Below, piece after piece: positions 16,404 through 26,739 of a DNA stretch of 27,312 bases; the first letter of the stretch is position 1, and every line of letters starts with the position of its first letter. This stretch comes from Cymbomonas tetramitiformis (lineage: Eukaryota > Chlorophyta > Pyramimonadophyceae > Pyramimonadales > Pyramimonadaceae). The translations under genes were made by a program, and so were the position numbers. The stretch covers positions 1-27,312 of the forward strand of contig LGRX02035026.1 in assembly GCA_001247695.2 (NCBI GenBank), given 5' to 3'. The notes under the pieces were generated by a model. That model did not search any database. It was not told the origin of the DNA and was given only the letters and a program-made list of their open reading frames with translations.

Positions 16404-17517
16404 CCTAGGTTCCAGTGTCGCAACTCAAAATTGCATAACAACCGCCCCATGGCTCTTGGCGAGGAGGCGGGATATAAATATCCGACGCGCCGATCCCAGT
16501 TACCACCCCAATTGCTTTTGGGCTCTGGTGGTGTGGAAACACTGGGAATCTAAGGTATGTGTCCATGCTTTCCGTAGCATGTCTTTTGCAGTCATTGCGA
16601 CTGTTGTGCTAATTGCCGCCTGGTGGTACCGCCGGGTACAGGAATGTCAAGACTGCCAAGCGTGGGGTGTCATCTCGCAGCAAAGTAACATTCAAAATAA
16701 CCCAGAGGTGGTACGTATCTCGACGAATAGTGTGGCACTACCTTTGGCGCTCTTTTGCTCGCAAGTGTGGTGGCATCATCCTCAGAGCACTGTTTCCTTT
16801 GAACTTTGCAACTTGTAGCGCGATTTGCACTTGCATAAGTAGTATAGTGATATAGGTGCTTGTAGCTTTTAAGGGCCGACGATGCGAACTTTGTTTTAGA
16901 TAGACAGATCGCTCAAATGAGGCTGGGAGTGCGTTAGCCTTCGGCACGCCCTGGGGTGAAACCTAACCCAGCCAATTTAAGGTACGCTCTTGTCCTTGTT
17001 TGAGTTTTTTATTGCATCGCACTTGTTTTAGTCTTTCTTTTAATTAAGAGAGTCGGGTGTGTGTCGGGATAGTGACGGCAGGGGGCTTTTCACTCGTTCA
17101 ACGAATCGATGAGGGATAGCCCTGCACAGTTAAACAGGTATATGCCTCGTGACAAGTTGCTCGAATAGTATGCAATTATGATTTTGCTAGACTACTTTGC
17201 ACTTGAATAAACTTGCTTTCAATTGTCCTGTCGGCACAATTTGCTAGTTAGTATTTCTTCTTTTTCTTGCACAGTCACACGATTTTAGATTTTAATAAGA
17301 ATCGTGTAATCCTTTGTGCCTGAAACAGCTCGCTGTGGAACCATCGCGATTGAACTGCTGGGTAATAGTTAGGCGAACTGGGCCGGATTCCCTTTAGGTA
17401 AAATCCTACCCCACTTAGAGTGGTGGTTTATTTTCTTTTTATCATACTGTTTTGTTTTAATGTATAGACTTATTTTAGAATTATTTTAAGAGAATTATTT
17501 TATTTAGCATAGGTATC
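16404..17517. other. Unassigned region with promoter-like and poly(A)-like signals
   Basis: A TATA-like GGGATATAAATATCC lies at 16469-16483 and an AATAAA at about 17206. Between them, open frames to 120 residues on the plus strand have no recognised domain. The pair of signals would suit a solo LTR, but I could not find paired ends or a target duplication. A stem ACACGATT (17277-17284) / AATCGTGT (17300-17307) is present. Confidence 0.3.
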
Positions 17518-17796
17518 AAAATATTACACCTCCTTTGTGGCGTTGCAAAAACGAACTCCCTTGGCCACACATTGGTGACTGCGCCATTGAAGGAACCATT
17601 GTGGTCACGCTTTCTACTCTTGTAGAAGAAGGCGCCTGCACCCTTGGTCTGTGGGTTTGTTTGGAGCGCCCTTGATCCGCGAGCAACAAGGTATTGGCCT
17701 TGTTGTAATGTATGGCATCTTGGGTTTGAGTAGGTCTGACACTCTTGTGTCTGTGACCACTTGTCTCCCGTCGCGCCACAAAGAGGTGTAATATTT
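17518..17796. repeat. Inverted-repeat unit, about 280 bp
   Basis: AAATATTACACCTCCTTTGTGGCG at the left end (17518-17542) matches the reverse complement of 17774-17796 over 23-24 bp with one 1-bp gap. Overlapping minus-strand frames (to 139 residues) run through it but have no recognised domain. It may be a fold-back or MITE-type element. Confidence 0.5.
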
Positions 17797-18117
17797 CGAT
17801 GCAAAAATAATTTTCCACATATGTGCTCCCGTGTTTTAGATCTTTTAGGATATGTGTGATTACTATGAAAGTATGGTATGGTATCGCGCACTTTCTGGTC
17901 TTACATAAGATCAAGATAAGCATGTTATTTTTCACTATGTTCTTTGAGGTTTTGGAACCAAGCTATTCTCACACTGCATGGGGTGTTGGGTATGGTAAGG
18001 CGGAAACTTCAAAGGAGCGGGAATGTGAAGAACGAACGTGCATTAAGGTAATTGTATTCACTCTCATAACCTCACAACCCACACTACGGACCACTCACTA
18101 AAAATTCATTACTCACT
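17797..18117. other. Gap without a recognised gene
   Basis: A 92-residue plus-strand frame (17823-18101) starts with a hydrophobic run and then becomes charged. It has no motif and I do not call it. Confidence 0.35.
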
Positions 18118-18330
18118 CTATTACGCATTCACTCAACTCAGCTCAGCTCAGCTTATCTTAGCTCAGCACTTAGCGCCAAACTCAGCGCCAACGCGTTTGA
18201 GTTGAGAGCTTAGCTTTTGAGCTCATATCAGCTAAGCGTGTCAGTTTTGCTCACGTCAGCGTGTCAGCTAAGCTCAACTCAGCTCAACTCAACTCACCTC
18301 ACTCAACTCAGCTAAGCTTTGCTCAGTTTG
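18118..18330. repeat. Degenerate CTCA/AGCT short-unit repeat
   Basis: Runs of variants of ACTCAGCT and GCTCAACTCA cover about 210 bp. Because AGCT is self-complementary, the tract can fold in many registers. Confidence 0.8.
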
Positions 18331-18354
18331 CATTACTGCGTTTAATATAGCATA

Positions 18355-20340
18355 GGCTGGAATATGTGTGTATATGTGTGTGCCTGTTGTGTTATTCCTA
18401 TGCTAGGATATGCGTGTACCTCTCTGTGCGTGTGCTATGCCTGTGGTAGGATATATGTGTATCTCTATACCATTGTTATGCCTGTGATAGGATATGTGTG
18501 TATCTTTGTGCTAGTGATATGCTTGTGCTAGGATAGGTGTGTATCTCTGTGCTACTGTTATGCCTGTGCTAGGATAGGTGTGTATCTCTGTGTGCGCGTG
18601 TTATGCCTTTGCTTGGATATGTGAGTATCTTTGTGTGCGTGTGCTATGCCTGTGGTAGGATATATGTGTGTCTTTGTGCGCTAGTGGTATGCCCGTGTTA
18701 GGATATGTGTGTACCTCTTTGCGTGTGCTATGGTTGTGCTATGATATGTGTGTATTTGTGTTCGTGTGCTATGCCCGTGCTGGGATACATGTGTATATCT
18801 GTGTATGCGTGTTGTGCTATGCCTGTGCTAGGATATGTGTGTATCTCTGTGCGCGTGCTATGCGTATGCCAAGATATGCTAGAAGATGTTTGTGCGTGTG
18901 TTATGCATAACACACGCATAGAGAGACGCACACATATTTTGGCATACGCATAGCACACGCACACAAAGATAGACACATATCCTGGCATATGCATAACACA
19001 ACAAGCACACACATATTCTAGCATAGGCCTCTTTTGCCTATGCTAGGATATGTGTGTATCTGTAGGCCTCTTATGCCTATGCCAGGATATGTGTGTTTCT
19101 TTGTGTGCGTGTGCTATGCTTGTGCTAGAATATGTGTGTGTATGTGTGTGCCTGTTGTGTTATGCCTATGCTAGGATATGTGTGTACCTCTCTGTGCGTG
19201 TGCTATGCCTGTGGTAGGATATATGTGTATCTCTGTACCACTGTTATGTCTGTGCTAGGATATGTGTGTATCTTTGTGTGTGTGTTATGCCTGTGATAGG
19301 ATATGTGTGTATCTCTGTGCTAGTGTTATGCTTGTGCTAGGATAGGTGTGTATCTCTGTGCTAGTGTTATGCCTCTGCTAGGATAGGTGTGTATCTCTGT
19401 GTGCGTGTGTTATGCCTTTGCTTGGATATGTGAGTATCTTTGTGTGCGTTTGCGTGTGCGTGTGCTATGCCTGTGGTAGGATATATGTGTATCTTTGTGT
19501 GCTAGTGTTATGCCTCTGCTAGGATAGGTGTGTATCTCTGTGTGCGTGTGTTATGCCTTTGCTAGGATATGTGAGCATCTTTGTGTGCGTGTGCGTGTGC
19601 GTGTGCTATGCCTGTGGTAGGATATATGTGTATCTTTGTGTGCTAGTGTTATGCCTTTGCTAGGATATGTGAGTATCTTTGTGTGCGTGTGCGTATGCTA
19701 TGCCTGTGGTAAGATATGTGTGTATCTTTGTGTGCGAGTGTTAAGCCTGTGCTAGGATATGTGTGTACCTCTTTGCGTGTGCTATGGTTGTGCTATGATA
19801 TGTGTGCATTTGTGTTCGTGTGTTATGCCTGTGCTGGAATATGTGTGTATATATGTGTGTGCGTGTTGTGCTATGCCTGTGCTAGAATATGTGCGTATCC
19901 CTGTGCGTGTGCTATGTGTATGCCAAGATATGCTAGAATATGTCTGTGCGTGTGTTATGCATAACACACGCATAGAGAGACGCACACATATTTTGGCATA
20001 CGCATAGCACACGCACAGAGATACACACATATCCTGGCATAGGCATAACACAACAGCAGGCACACACATATTCTAGCATAGGCCTCTTTTGCCTATGCTA
20101 GGATATGTGTGTATCTATAGGCCTCTAATGCCTACAGAGATACACGCATATCCAACACGCACAGACATATTCTAGCATATCTTGGCATACGCATAGCACG
20201 CGCACAGAGATACACACATATCCTAGCACAGGCATAGCACAACACGCATACACAGATATACACATGTATCACAGCACAGGCAGAGCACACGAACACAAAT
20301 ACACACATATCATAGCACAACCATAGCACACGCAAAGAGG
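18355..20340. repeat. Large fold-back minisatellite with about 40-bp units
   Basis: The unit is about 39-44 bp and varies around TATGCCTGTGCTAGGATATG plus TGTGTATCTCTGTGTGCGTG. Forward blocks at about 18359-18904 and 19036-19958 are each followed by a block of the same units in reverse (18906-19030 and 19960-20085). A last reverse block covers 20131-20340. At each turn sits the perfect 24-bp palindrome GCGTGTGT-TATGCATA-ACACACGC (18894-18917 and 19948-19971). The two palindromes are exactly 1054 bp apart, so the array has been duplicated as a higher-order unit. Cys-rich open frames inside are by-products of the repeat. The array ends exactly where the retroelement fragment begins. Confidence 0.9.
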
Positions 20341-20847
20341 TATGACGCGTGTTGCGACTCCATGGGCGTTAACCGGCAGGTTGACACCTATTGGACCGAC
20401 TGCCTGAAGGAAAAGTGGCGCGGGAAACACGTTTGGTGTAACCCCCCTTACACGAAGGATTCTGACTTGATAGAAAGAATTGTTCGGCATTTCCTTGCTG
20501 AGTGGCGCGCCGATCCGGAAAACACCTCGGCGATGTTCCTTCTGCCAGACTATGACGCTCCCTGGAGACGGTTGATTCACCCCAAATATGGGCTTCATCC
20601 GGTCAAAGTCTTTGATATGAAGGACGAGAAAGGTCGTCCCAACCACCTCTTTGAGTCTCCCGATGGAGGTCGGCCCCCGCTGCGCTGGCCGGTCCTTCTG
20701 GTTTGGGCCCCCGCAGCCAGTAGGGCGAAGCCCCGAGCGCCACCTGCGCGAAAGGACGGTGAAACGGAACCCGACGAGCCTTTAGTCACTATATACAGGG
20801 GTTGCAGCAAAGGTCAGAGCAGCATAGGGGCCACTGAAGGCCGATGA
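20341..20847 (+). pseudogene. Dam-like adenine methyltransferase domain of a retroelement, 5'-truncated
   Basis: The frame is open from the edge of the minisatellite. The ATG at 20362 is probably internal, since the codons just before it (YDACCDS then MGVNRQVDTYW) also fit the domain. VWCNPPY at residues 24-30 from that ATG is motif IV of the phage-type Dam family, and SAMFLLPDYDAPW follows as the next conserved strand. The SAM-binding part upstream is missing, replaced by minisatellite DNA. Such domains occur in polyproteins of Ty3/gypsy-like elements in algae, as far as I recall. The frame ends at 20847, and the pol sequence continues in another frame, so the fragment is dead. Confidence 0.65.
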
Positions 20848-21140
20848 GTTCGTCCGCGCCTTGCAAGCGGAGTACGAGCGCAGCCCGTACCTCAGTTCGC
20901 TGAGAGAAGAACTGATCGCGGCCCCGCATCAAAGGACAGACACATTTCGCATGGTAGACGACATGATTTGGAGAGTAGCAGAAGGTCGATATCAGCTGGT
21001 GCTAGCTCAGGATTCCCCCCTCAGAGAGTTGGTGATGCGCGAGGCGCACGAGTCCCCGGCAGCAGGGCACACAGGAAGGGACAAGACATTGGACACGGTA
21101 TCCGTCGTTTTGTCTATTGGGCGCACCTTACGGTGGGTTT
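20848..21140 (+). pseudogene. Ty3/gypsy-type integrase zinc-binding domain, frameshifted fragment
   Basis: The reading frame ADEFVRALQAEYERSPYL continues from the Dam-like domain after a shift near 20830. It contains MREAHESPAAGHTGRDKT, the H-x6-H half of the H2C2 zinc finger that opens retroviral and Ty3/gypsy integrases. A second shift near 21100 moves RRFVYWAHLTVGL into another frame, and the CxxC half is absent. There is no integrase catalytic core. Order and spacing show that this and the preceding domain came from one polyprotein. Confidence 0.7.
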
Positions 21141-21152
21141 ACCCACCGTAAG
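21127..21152. repeat. Perfect 12-bp hairpin at the end of the pol fragment
   Basis: CTTACGGTGGGT (21127-21138) and ACCCACCGTAAG (21141-21152) are exact reverse complements around TT. A related string, TTTACGGTGGGTTACCCA, recurs at about 21337-21354. Confidence 0.85.
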
Positions 21153-21976
21153 AGACATTCGAAAACCGCATGTTAGAGCTAGCATATTGTGCCAACTTGG
21201 GCAAACCCATGCTTTTCGACACATCTTGGGGGTTATATTAGTGCGTGGACTTGAAAAAAGTACTTTACATACTGTATAGATGCGTCTAATATGCGTGCTA
21301 ATACCAAGGGGTCAAGCAAAAAAACACCTCAAATCTTTACGGTGGGTTACCCAATTATTGCATCTTTGGGTAGATTTTGAACATGCCCATCACATTCGGA
21401 ATGTACCTATCACAATATTTTCATGAACTATGGCCCATAACAAATGTTTCTTATACTTGGCGCCATTCGATATATCGAATATATCACTCTACACAAGTAA
21501 CTTAAGAAAGAAAAAAACAAAAAAAAAACATTTGCAATTTCAATGTGTCTCCATACTTAAGGGCAAAAATGACGATATTTTGTCTATAGCCAGTTTCGGA
21601 GATGAGAACTGAACTGAGTGAAAAGTAACATAAAAGTACGAAACCGTAACAGCTGTATAATTGTATTGAAAGTATACCTTGAAGTGAATATTGAAAGCAT
21701 ATTCCGGATAGCTGACCGCCGTAGTATCGAAATCATACCTCGTGCGGTCGTTTGAGAGTTAGTGTAAGATAAGCCCGAAAGTGTAAGAAGTGAAGAAGCT
21801 GGAGTGGTAGCCTCCTACATTCCCGAGGACTGGGGGTTCAACGCGGGGCTTTACGCCACGTTCGCGTCGTGAGACAATTCAGCGGCTCCAATAGGTCCTC
21901 CATCAAAGTGGAATAGGGGTGGAAATTTCCCTTATCCTCCCAAGTGAGCTTGCCCCCTTTGTGCAATTTCGACCTC
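21153..21976. other. AT-rich region holding a relic related to the TTAA element
   Basis: The stretch 21460-21575 on the minus strand aligns with 11850-11965 inside the piggyBac-like element: a shared GCC-TTAAGTATGGA, ACATTG, a long T run, TACTTG, and the palindrome CGATATATCGA in the same order. The terminal CCCC...GGGG ends were not found here, so it is a partial or diverged copy. A 34-residue open frame at 21768-21872 (ending SYIPEDWGFNAGLYATFAS) looks protein-like but stands alone. No gene is called. Confidence 0.45.
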
Positions 21977-22640
21977 CCCTGTTAGTCTGAATGACCGAAG
22001 GTCATCAGTCATCAGTCATCAGTGATCAGTCATGACAGACCGGACTGCGCTATCATAGATATCTTCTATGGCAGTCATGATGACGTCAGTCGAGTACGAT
22101 TTCATGACGTACGAGACATAGTCAATGCTATGATGAGATATAGCATTGACGCGGAATTGTCAAGCAAGTACGACGAATGTATGATGACACTCGTTCCATG
22201 CTTGCTGGACAATTACGCTAGCATTCCGTGAGCAAGTATGCGAAAGTGTCGATGGTATCCAATGTACAGTAGATACCGACGTCGTCGCTCGTAGACTCTC
22301 GCCGAGGTTCACAACCTCGACAGGCGTGTCCATACGATGGAGGCGAGATGTCTATAAAAGAGAGTGGCCATTGTTGCAACGAACAGTCCGTGCTACACTC
22401 TCCGCCAATATCACATAACACCGTATAAGCAAAGCGTTGTAAGGTACCGCAGTGTGAGCTGTAACATTCCCACCTTCCACACGTTTCGACTATTGTTAAT
22501 TATTCCCCGAGCTTTGGCGCGCACGAAACCCGAGGACGTCTTCGTGGCCCATTCGACCCGCTTCACATAACCCCTATGCCACATCAACGATTAGACGTTT
22601 GATCTCATCGCAATTATTTTAATCCATACTTGAGCGGTTG
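21977..22640. other. Unassigned region with a TATA box and hairpin; weak LTR candidate
   Basis: Starts near TGTTAGTCTGAATGACC, then CAGTCAT repeats (about 21998-22034). A perfect 11-bp stem follows, GTCAATGCTAT (22121-22131) / ATAGCATTGAC (22140-22150), and then a TATAAAA at 22353-22359. The order would suit the U3-R part of an LTR, but no second copy or end pair is present in the window. Small frames downstream lack an ATG. Confidence 0.25.
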
Positions 22641-24597
22641 TGCTGGTCTTACCGGGATCATCAAATAACCGACCTTTCGTACCGATTTCTCCCCTAATGC
22701 TACCCCGCAGTTCCAAAAGGAAGTTTCTCGATGGGTTACTCAACAGTTGGGATCTGGAAGATGGCTACTCCTCCGAAATAGCTGATGGCGCACAACAAGG
22801 CGGAAGGGGAAAAGAACAACAAAAACAGCAAAAAGCCGTCGTGAGATAAGGAAGGAAAGAAGAAAAGGGGCAAGGTAAAAGCTGTACACCCACGAATATC
22901 ACGCTTTTCTTAGGAAGAATCGTTTTTCTTTCTTTCTTTTTCCCCTCACCAGGGATAAAATATTTTCCTATAACGTGCAGGGAGTCATTATGAGTGAGAT
23001 TAGCTTCATACTGTACTTCGAATGCCTATTCGGACCACGGTATTTCCGCGGCCGTGCTATGACCAACGATGTAAGTTTTATTATCATCCTTATCGTATAT
23101 GATCTTCGAGGGCTGCAGGGCCTTAAATACGTATTTATGCCTTTCCATGATTGTTAACTAGAGTCACAGTAAGTCACCAGATTGGGTGCTTGTGATAGGA
23201 CATTGATGATGTTTGCTTTGCGTCTCGCGCGCCATTTAACGTTCTTTTCTTCCACAATCTGAGGAAGCTTAAGGAAGAGCAGCTGAAAGTGATACTGCAA
23301 CAGTGACGAAGGTGCACAGAACTCTCAACTGCTCGAGAGAAACCTATATAATATTATCTCGTGTTCTTGTGTTCTCATTATGACGATAAGAAAGTTGTAT
23401 GTACAATATATGTTCAACTACGCTAAAGAGACTTCTCGAACTTAGCGGCGCAGCTTCTTTAAGAGCTCGCTCATCAGCAATTTATGGATAGAATGATGCA
23501 GTGGAATGGAGCCTCCCTCCACTAAAGTTGGTGGGTGAACCCAGTTTTTGTGATCGGGCAAGTATGTACACGCTTGCCCCGGATCCTTAACAACAGTTTC
23601 GGACATAAATGCTGATTGCAGCAATAGTTGCCTTCTGTAACACACAAAAAAAACTCATGCGTCTTACATCAAGAAGTATCACCTCGGACCCGTTTTGAGC
23701 CACGGAGAGCCACGGTCCTGTCCACTTCCCAAGAGTACACTGAACAGTCTTCCTGAATATTATGCGTGGGAAAAGCGTACGGAAGAATAGAAAACCGCAG
23801 TGAGAAGGTTGCCTCTCGGATACAAGGCTGAGACAACCCACACGCATAAAATTGCCTGCACTCGCGTCTACTTTTCCGAAGCCAAGAAAATACAGGGAAA
23901 ACCACGTTAGCGATTCGCTTCGGCGTATATGCGGCACCGACAAGACGGGGGCGGAAGGTCCGCACCCAAATTGAGACTCCTCGTCTACTGAAGCTCCAGA
24001 GAAAGTGGCTAAGCACTGTATGCCGTGTACACAAGCAGCAATGGCCGACACTGAACGCCTGACAGCGTATGGCCACCTCCATCCAGACATAGAACAATTG
24101 CATAGCTTACAAGAGTGAATAAGAGGTGATCACAGCCGACACTTACGAGTACTCCATATTTTTCTGTAGTCGAATCACTAGGTGCAACACCGTTCGAGAC
24201 ACATTGATAGCATTTCCAAGTCCACATGCCTCTGCAATTGACTGGTTTTTAACCACTGTGAACTATAGGTGCCCCCGTTTAGCAGGATATGCATATTTTT
24301 TTCAGACTATAAAATCAGTCTAGTCGAAACCCTAACACGGCAATACAGCAAGGAGTCATCACGTGGAGCAACATGTGGGGGGGAAACCCACATTCACTTC
24401 AGAGACTGTAGGAAAGCCGGAAATAGAAATTCCAGCTAGAAACAAGCAGGTATAAAGAAGGTGAATCCTCATTCCACGCCCTGTGCATACAATCTTCACT
24501 AAAACTATTTAAATGTAAGGTCAAATGTGTTTCATTTGTCAAGTTGTTTTGCTGACAATAGATCGCTTCGGGCATATTCTGATCTCTACAATAACCA
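22641..24597. other. Unassigned region without a convincing gene
   Basis: Purine and pyrimidine tracts lie near 22850 and 22925. Two overlapping minus-strand frames at 23587-24103 (167 and 144 residues) have no family I recognise. A KWTGPW word in the longer one recalls the end of gypsy integrases, but this is too little to call. Confidence 0.35.
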
Positions 24598-24915
24598 TTA
24601 TAAAAACGGAATTTTTCTGGGATCTACATAGGGAGGCTTGGAGGGATCTGCAGGCGCGTCAGGGACACGCATCCAAGGCCTGTGCTTGTTCTCTTGCCCT
24701 GGATAAGGCCTACATTTTCCGTTACTACCTTTGAAAATTTTACCTTTTCTTGTACGTCTATCTCCCTTTCCCATCAAGAACGCTCCCTCATCTTGCAGAG
24801 ACTTTGGTTGCATTCCGGGAGCCAAGTTCGTGAAGGAAGAGATGTCTACGCAGAGGGATGAAAACGAGCGGCCCAGTCCCATCCTAATACACTTGACTGT
24901 TGTTGTAAGAGCCAT
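24598..24915 (-). CDS. Organellar small-subunit ribosomal protein THX/S31
   Basis: 105 residues, ATG at 24915, stop at 24598-24600, no intron. Residues 49-70 hold the THX (bTHX/S31) signature, GKGDRRTRKGKIFKGSNG followed by KCRP. In bacteria THX is a very small basic peptide in the head of the 30S subunit, and plants have nuclear-encoded versions for plastid and mitochondrial ribosomes. The first 47 residues (MALTTTVKCIRMGLGRSFSS and following) are Arg/Ser-rich with few acidic residues and serve as a targeting presequence. I favour the mitochondrion, because plant mitochondrial forms also carry a C-terminal extension with a Pro-rich end, as here (PSKPPYVDPRKIPFL), but the plastid is not excluded. 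This is one of the two credible host genes in the window. Confidence 0.8.
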   Translation of the reverse strand: MALTTTVKCIRMGLGRSFSSLCVDISSFTNLAPGMQPKSLQDEGAFLMGKGDRRTRKGKIFKGSNGKCRPYPGQENKHRPWMRVPDAPADPSKPPYVDPRKIPFL

Positions 24916-25109
24916 ACTGAATAATTCTAAAACTGGGCGAGAAATCGGAAAATATCCTGAGATGTGGCAAGGTTAATGGAGTGCTCAAATGCGTGCGTTT
25001 CGCCTGAAGCCGATGGCGTCAGTTCAGACCCTGAGGCTTTCAGACGAGAAGGGTCCCTCAAGACGAAGAGGGTGACACTCGACTGTAGAGGTATAGCCTA
25101 CTCTTGTTC
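24916..25109. other. Upstream region of the THX gene
   Basis: No TATA box is obvious in the reverse direction. A 70-residue plus-strand frame (24964-25176) has no motif and is not called. Confidence 0.35.
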
Positions 25110-25201
25110 CCAGAGTTTCTCCGAGCGCGGCCGCTGCGCGGCCTGCGACACGCGAGGGTCGACGTTCGGCAGTTGATCGAAGAGGCTCGGAGAAACTCTG
25201 G
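25110..25201. repeat. Long stem-loop with 16-bp perfect arms
   Basis: CCAGAGTTTCTCCGAG (25110-25125) and CTCGGAGAAACTCTGG (25186-25201) are exact reverse complements separated by 60 bp. The interior is GC-rich and begins with the self-complementary GCGCGGCCGCTGCGCGGCC. It could be a small inverted-repeat element or, if transcribed, a precursor hairpin. Confidence 0.8.
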
Positions 25202-25492
25202 CATGTCTTGGCAGAAGCGCTAAAATGCCCGTCTTCGCTATCTCTTTTCCACGGAACAGGTTCACGGAAAACAGCCTCAAGGGCTGATAAGATAATTTAT
25301 TGCAAGTTGTGTAGTTAATAAATTGAAGAAAGCTCGACGGAATATTGAAGTTATGCTGTCTAAGTACTATTTCTTCTTGCTCGCTTGCGAACGGGAGGCC
25401 TCTAGGGCCCTTTAATAGGCATGACGGATAGGGTACTTTCGCAGATTTGCGCAAGCTAACCGTGGACAAGATGATTGATTAAACGGTGTAGA

Positions 25493-26715
25493 GTTAACGG
25501 AATCGAGCAATCTCAACGGCATATTGAAGGTAAGGGTCTTAGCTGACATATTTTCTCTCTCAAGTAGTCACGAAACTCGTGTGCAGTTCGCAAACGTTGA
25601 GGGCTGATAATAGGGTTGTTCGCAGATGCGACTTATGCTAGCATGAGCGAGAGCGAGAACGAGCACCCCAACCTCCATAGTTAGCGGAATCGAGCAATCT
25701 CAACGGCATATTGAAGGTAAGGGTCCCACCTAGCACATTTTCTATTGCAAGTAGTCATGAAAGTTGTGTAGAGGTCGCAAACGTTCAGGGTTGATAGGGT
25801 ATGTTCGCAGATGCGGCATTAACCCCAATGAGCGAGAACGAGCACTCCAACCTCCATAGTTAACGGAATCGAGCAAGCTCAACGGCATATTGAAGGTAAG
25901 GGTCCTACCTAGCATTTTTTCTATTGCAAGTAGTCATGAAAGTTGTGTAGAGGTCGCCAACGTTGAGGGCTGATAGGGTATGTTCGCAGATGCGGCATTA
26001 ACCCCAACGAGCGAGAACGAGCACCCCAACCTCCATAGTTAACGGAATCGAACAATCTCAACGGCATATTGAAGGTAAGGGTCCCACCTATCATATTTTC
26101 TATTGCAAGTAGTCATGAAAGTTGTGTAGAGGGTCCAAACGTAGAGGGCTGATAGGGTATGTCCGCAGATGCGGCATTAACCCCAAAGAGCGAGAACGAG
26201 CACTTCAACCTCCATAGTTAACGGAATCGAGCAATCTCAACGGCATATTGAAGGTAAGGGTCCCACCTAACATATTTTCTATTGCAAGTAGTCATGAAAG
26301 TTGTGTAGAGGTCGCAAACGTTGAGGGCTGATAGGGTACTGTATGTCCGCAGATGCGGCATTAACCCCAACGAGCGAGAACGAGCACTCCAACCTCCATA
26401 GTTAACGGAATCGAGCAATCTCAACGGCATATTGAAGGTAAGGGTCCCACCTAGCATATCTTCTATTGCAAGTAGTCATGAAAGTTGTGTAGAGGTCGCA
26501 AACGTTGAGGGCTGATAGGGTATGTCCGCAGATGCGGCATTAACCCCAATGAGCGAGAAAGAGCACTCCAACCTCCATAGTTAACGGAATCGAGCAAGCT
26601 CAACGGCATATTGAAGGTAAGGGTTCCACCTAGCATATTTTCTATTGCAAGTAGTCATGAAAGTTGTGTAGAGGTCGCAAACGTTGAGGGCTGATAGGGT
26701 ATGTTGGCAGAATGG
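25493..26715. repeat. Tandem array of about seven 179-bp units
   Basis: Units begin GTTAACGGAATCGAGCAA (GTTAGCGG in the second) at 25493, 25680, 25859, 26038, 26217, 26401 and 26580, so the period is 179 with two longer units of 187 and 184. Each unit contains CGGCATATTGAAGGTAAGGG, a TATTGCAAGTAGTCATGAAA segment and CGAGAACGAGCAC. A much decayed unit can be seen at about 25280-25370. No coding role. The unit length is in the range of centromeric or other satellite DNA, but seven copies do not prove that. Confidence 0.9.
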
Positions 26716-26739
26716 AGCATGGCCACCCCAAACGAGATT

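Noticed and set aside
18668..20069. Several Cys-, Val- and Tyr-rich open frames of 80-98 residues on both strands
   Set aside because: They are translations of the minisatellite unit, open only because the unit length and composition avoid stops. The same repeats give similar frames in both orientations.
22364..22570. 68-residue frame just after the TATA box at 22353
   Set aside because: It has no ATG at its start and no recognisable protein features.
21977..22600. Copia-type LTR beginning TGTTAG with a TATA box
   Set aside because: No matching end, no primer-binding site, no second copy and no target duplication could be found, so it stays as a remark only.
23587..24103. Gypsy integrase C-terminal domain because of a KWTGPW word
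   Set aside because: One short word without the rest of the domain, in a region with equally long overlapping frames.
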